Origin: Streptomyces fulvorobeus
GTDB taxonomy: Bacteria; Actinomycetota; Actinomycetes; Streptomycetales; Streptomycetaceae
NCBI RefSeq assembly: GCF_013167895.1
Contig: NZ_BLWC01000001.1
Span: 558,001 to 622,000, forward strand
DNA: 64,000 nt
Direction: 5' to 3'
Made by a program: the position numbers and the translations under genes. Shown one piece after another: positions 60,862-64,000 of this stretch (position 1 is its first letter; each line of letters starts with the position of its first letter). Under the pieces are notes generated by a model that worked only from the letters and a program-made list of their open reading frames with translations, was not told where the DNA came from and did no database searches.

Positions 60862-61305
60862 ATGGACTCCCACGATTCCGACGGCCTGCTGGCCGAGCAA
60901 CTGCTGCGGCTCACCCGCAGGCTCCACCGCATCCAGAGCCGTCAGCTGGAGCCGGTCGGCATCACACCCGCCCAGTTCCGGCTGCTGCGCACGGTCGCCC
61001 AGTACGACGGCCCGCCCCGGATGGCCGATCTGGCCCACCGACTGGACGTCGTTCCGCGCGCCGTGACCAGCCTGGTCGACGGCCTGGAGGCGAGCGGCCG
61101 CGTGCGCCGCGCACCCGACCCGGCCAGCCGCCGGGTCGTGCGCGTCGAGATCACCGACGAGGGCCTCGCCACGCTGCGGTCCCTGCGCAGCGCGCGCCGG
61201 GCAGCCGCGGAGGAGATCCTTGCCCCACTCACCGCCGGCCAGCGCGAGGTGCTCGGCGGCCTGCTGTCCGCCCTGGTCGACGGGATGCCGGAGCGCCGCT
61301 GCTGA
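60862..61305 (+). CDS. MarR family transcriptional regulator
   Basis: 147 aa. The winged helix covers residues ~35-105: [40 protein letters not shown], wing [18 protein letters not shown]- and C-terminal helices form the dimer domain. It faces the ABC exporter across a dyad operator and lies 286 nt before a second exporter pair. It likely represses export until a ligand binds. Confidence 0.92.
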   Translation: MDSHDSDGLLAEQLLRLTRRLHRIQSRQLEPVGITPAQFRLLRTVAQYDGPPRMADLAHRLDVVPRAVTSLVDGLEASGRVRRAPDPASRRVVRVEITDEGLATLRSLRSARRAAAEEILAPLTAGQREVLGGLLSALVDGMPERRC

Positions 61306-61591
61306 AACGGCGGGCAGCGCCGCACTGCTGAGGGGACCGGTCATGGCACTGCTGTGCGTACCGCATGCGCGAGATCGCCATGGACCGGGCGACCGGCCAC
61401 CGGTACCACTCGGTACTACTCGCGCCGGAGCGGACGGCCCGGCCGCAACCCCTTCCGCGCACGGCCCGGCAGCGGAAAATCGTTTGCCTCGGACCGGGGC
61501 AGGACGCGAACCTTGCACGGTTTGGTCCCCCCACCCGTTTCACGATTCCGCGAGGTCCACGGACCTCTGCCCTTCCGAGCCCTGGGACGTC

Positions 61592-63445
61592 ATGCAGATT
61601 CGCGATCTTCCGTATGCAGATCCTGGCGATCCGGACGTCCGGTCAGGTCCACGGTTCCTGCTCTGGCTCGGGCGCAACCAGCTCGCGGGACAGCTCAAGG
61701 CCCTCGCGTGGGGCCTGCTCCACCAGTGCGCCATCGCCGGGCTCCCGCTCGCCGTGGGTCTCGCCGTCCAGGCCGTCATCGACCGCTCGGGCCGCGGCCT
61801 CGTGGTGGCCGGCGTACTGATCGTGGCCCTCGGCGTCCTCATCGCCGTGGGAGACACGATGCTCCACCGCACCGCCGTCACCAACTGGATCACCGCCGCG
61901 GCGCGGGTACAGCAGTTGCTCGCCCGCAAGACCGCCGAGCTCGGCTCCGCGCTCACCCGGCGGGTCGCCGCCGGCGAGGTCGTCGCCGTCTCCACGGGTG
62001 ACGTCGAGAAGATCGGCTGGTTCGTGGAGGCGCTCTCACGCTTCGCCGCCGCGGCCACCGCCCTCGTACTGATCTGTGTCGGCCTCGTCCTCTACCTCCC
62101 CGCACTCGGCGTGCTCGTCGCGGTCGCCATGCCGGTGCTGGCCCTGGCCGTGCTGCCCCTGCTCCCCCGCGCCACCCGGCGCGCCGACGTCCAGCGCGAG
62201 AAGGCGGGCAAGGCGACGGAGCTGGCCTCCGACACGGTCGCCGGCCTGCGGGTGCTGCGCGGCATCGGCGGCGAGGAGCTCTTCCTCGGCCGCTACCGGC
62301 GCGCGTCCCAGGAAGTCCGCGAGGCCGCGGTCCGCAGCGCGCGGATGTGGGCGCTGATCTCGGCGGTCCAGGTGCTGCTGCCGGGAATCCTGCTGATCTC
62401 CCTGGTCGTGTACGGAGCGGCCCTGGCCCGGGACGGCCGCATCGAGGTGGGCCAGCTGGTCACCGTCTACAGCGCGGCGACGCTGATGCTGTTCCCGCTG
62501 CGGCACGTCGAGGAGATCGCCATGGCGTACTCCTTCTCCCGGCCGTCCGCGCAGCGCGCGGTCCGGGTGCTGTCGCTGCACCGCAGCGCGCAGCCGTCCA
62601 CGATCGAGGGCATGGCCCCGGCCGGCGACCTGTACGACCCGGCCACCGGTCTGATGGCTCCGCGGGGTCTGTTCACCGCGGTGGTCTGCGGCGATCCGGA
62701 CGAGGCGGGCCGGCTGGCCGAACGGCTCGGCGGGCACGTGCAGACGAAGGACGACGCGTCGGGCGACGGCACCGCGCCGGCGCCGAAGGTGCCCTCCGTC
62801 CTGCTCGGCGGCGTGGCGCTGGACGAACTGCCGCTGGACTTCGCCCGGGCGGCGGTGCTGGTGCAGGACAAGGACCCCATCCTCCTCTCGGGCACCCTGC
62901 GCGAGCTGCTCGATGTGCCGTCCTCCGGTCTCGTGAGCGCCGGGGACGCCCTGGCGGCGGCCCAGTGCGGTGACGTGCTGGACGCGCTGGCACAGGCTTC
63001 GCCCGACACGGAGGGCGACCCGATGGGGACCCGGATCACGGAGCGCGGCCGTTCGCTCTCCGGGGGCCAGCGCCAGCGGCTCGCCCTGGCCCGTTCCCTG
63101 GTCACCGACCCGGAGGCACTGGTGCTCGACGAGCCGACGTCGGCCGTCGACTCGCACACGGAGGCGCGGGTGGCCGCCGGCATCAAGCGGCTGCGCCACG
63201 GGCGTACGACCGTGGCCTTCGCCTCGTCGCCGCTGCTGCTCGACCTCGCCGACCGGGTGGTGCTCGTGCACGGCGGCGCTGTCCTGGCTGTCGGTTCGCA
63301 CCGCGAGCTGCTGCGTGGCGAGCCCCGGTACCGGGCGGTCGTCACCCGCGAGACCGAGGACGAGATCCCGGCCCTGGCCGCTCGGGACGCATGCGTACAG
63401 GCCGCACGGGCCGACGGGACCGAGAAGATGGAGGAGAGGGCATGA
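61592..63445 (+). CDS. ABC exporter subunit with degenerate Walker A
   Basis: 617 aa. The TMD (residues ~25-330) is normal. In the NBD the P-loop position reads [20 protein letters not shown], with no GxxGxGKS/T; the signature [15 protein letters not shown] and Walker [13 protein letters not shown] are present, and the H-loop is FASSPLLL without the usual His. It is thus the non-catalytic half of a heterodimeric exporter whose other half starts at 63442. The genes overlap by 4 nt (ATGA). The 286 nt upstream show no clear operator. Confidence 0.9.
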   Translation: MQIRDLPYADPGDPDVRSGPRFLLWLGRNQLAGQLKALAWGLLHQCAIAGLPLAVGLAVQAVIDRSGRGLVVAGVLIVALGVLIAVGDTMLHRTAVTNWITAAARVQQLLARKTAELGSALTRRVAAGEVVAVSTGDVEKIGWFVEALSRFAAAATALVLICVGLVLYLPALGVLVAVAMPVLALAVLPLLPRATRRADVQREKAGKATELASDTVAGLRVLRGIGGEELFLGRYRRASQEVREAAVRSARMWALISAVQVLLPGILLISLVVYGAALARDGRIEVGQLVTVYSAATLMLFPLRHVEEIAMAYSFSRPSAQRAVRVLSLHRSAQPSTIEGMAPAGDLYDPATGLMAPRGLFTAVVCGDPDEAGRLAERLGGHVQTKDDASGDGTAPAPKVPSVLLGGVALDELPLDFARAAVLVQDKDPILLSGTLRELLDVPSSGLVSAGDALAAAQCGDVLDALAQASPDTEGDPMGTRITERGRSLSGGQRQRLALARSLVTDPEALVLDEPTSAVDSHTEARVAAGIKRLRHGRTTVAFASSPLLLDLADRVVLVHGGAVLAVGSHRELLRGEPRYRAVVTRETEDEIPALAARDACVQAARADGTEKMEERA

Positions 63446-64000
63446 TCGGCGTCGCACCACCGGCGTACGACCCGGCCGCCCCGGAGTCGGCGACGACCCT
63501 GCCGGTCGGCACACCGACGACCGTTCGCGGCTACGTCCGCGATCTGCTGCGGCGTCACCGCAAGCCGTTCGCGGTGCTCATCACGGTGAACGCGGTCGCG
63601 GTAATCGCCTCGATCACCGGTCCCTACCTGCTGGGCGGGCTGGTCGAGGACCTGTCGAACGGGGTCACGGAACTCCATCTGGAACGCACCGCGGCGGTGT
63701 TCGCCCTCGCCCTCGTCGTACAGACCGTGTTCACGCGGACCATGCGGCTGCGCGGGGCGATGCTCGGCGAGGAGATGCTCGCCGACCTGCGCGAGGACTT
63801 CCTCGTACGCTCGGTCGCGCTGCCCCCGGGCGTCCTGGAACGCGCCGGGACGGGCGATCTGCTGTCCCGGATCACCACGGACATCGACCGGCTGGCGAAC
63901 GCGATGCGCGAGGCCGTGCCGCAGCTGGCGATCGGTGTGGTGTGGGCGGGCCTGCTCCTCGGCGCGCTCACGGTGACGGCCCCGCCGCTGGCGCTGGCCG
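63442..64000 (+). CDS. ABC exporter subunit (partial; runs off window)
   Basis: The first 186 codons, beginning [19 protein letters not shown], then membrane helices [20 protein letters not shown] and [10 protein letters not shown], with the coupling-type segment [21 protein letters not shown]. The NBD is outside the window. It overlaps the preceding subunit by 4 nt and is likely its catalytically competent partner, which must be confirmed from the rest of the gene. Confidence 0.88.
   Translation, partial: MIGVAPPAYDPAAPESATTLPVGTPTTVRGYVRDLLRRHRKPFAVLITVNAVAVIASITGPYLLGGLVEDLSNGVTELHLERTAAVFALALVVQTVFTRTMRLRGAMLGEEMLADLREDFLVRSVALPPGVLERAGTGDLLSRITTDIDRLANAMREAVPQLAIGVVWAGLLLGALTVTAPPLALA

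Noticed and set aside
1..64000. tRNA, rRNA, CRISPR and biosynthetic gene cluster search
   Set aside because: No cloverleaf-like sequence, regular spacer repeats, or NRPS/PKS/terpene signature was seen on reading.

Overview
The window is a stretch of Streptomyces-type chromosome. It is very GC-rich, GC-type codon use is strong throughout, GTG and TTG starts are frequent, and the gene families present are typical of streptomycetes (DUF6421, DUF5134, DUF5997, LVIVD repeats, DUF305, a DasR-type dre site, a SigB/F/G-type sigma factor). No tRNA, rRNA, CRISPR array or antibiotic-type gene cluster was seen.

Layout. 1-1.36 kb and 32.9-34.2 kb are two almost identical, oppositely oriented copies of the electron-transfer flavoprotein genes etfB-etfA. 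The ~31.5 kb between them holds housekeeping and accessory genes: flavin reductase, thioredoxin, acyltransferase, threonine aldolase, SDR, DUF6421, GDPD, GNATs, DUF5134/M56/PAP2 membrane proteins, LVIVD and DUF305 secreted proteins, an ArsR regulator with an Old Yellow Enzyme, a sialidase-fold protein, ung with a sugar-kinase-like ATPase, a CbiX-like protein, a lactonase under a dre palindrome, FUSC, Lrp, a HAD phosphatase, a Ser/Thr kinase, a LigD-type phosphoesterase and a VOC protein. It ends with a TetR/Zn-ribbon pair facing the second etfBA copy.

34.8-44.9 kb carries a LysR-type sensor without an HTH plus DUF5997, then a stress-like block: ANTAR protein, a sigma factor behind a SigB-type promoter, SRPBCC, a phytoene-desaturase-like oxidoreductase, SDR, VOC, DUF4235, an epimerase and an FAD/Rieske oxidoreductase. 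44.9-48.4 kb is an accessory island with a six-repeat tectonin lectin, duplicated hairpin-bearing blocks, a decapitated serine recombinase, a beta-trefoil-like gene fragment and a truncated IS30 element. 48.5-64 kb holds an alcohol dehydrogenase, an isochorismatase, an SDR, a compact methyltransferase-CDGSH-iron redox enzyme operon, a large acyl-CoA dehydrogenase, a small membrane protein, YjbQ, a flavin monooxygenase, a short MltG, and a MarR-controlled set of ABC exporters.

Regulation visible directly in the DNA includes: GGYAC-N3-GTRCC operator pairs shared by the Zn-ribbon gene and the tetR/etfB promoter; TACGA-N6-TCGTA operators shared by arsR and the Old Yellow Enzyme (three in tandem at 17-bp spacing); a dre site; a SigB-type promoter; and a MarR-type palindrome.

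Caveat: at least nine genes are broken by what looks in every case like one missing base in a C or G run. This pattern suggests base-calling errors rather than genuine pseudogenes, so those frames are annotated as single genes with the break noted.
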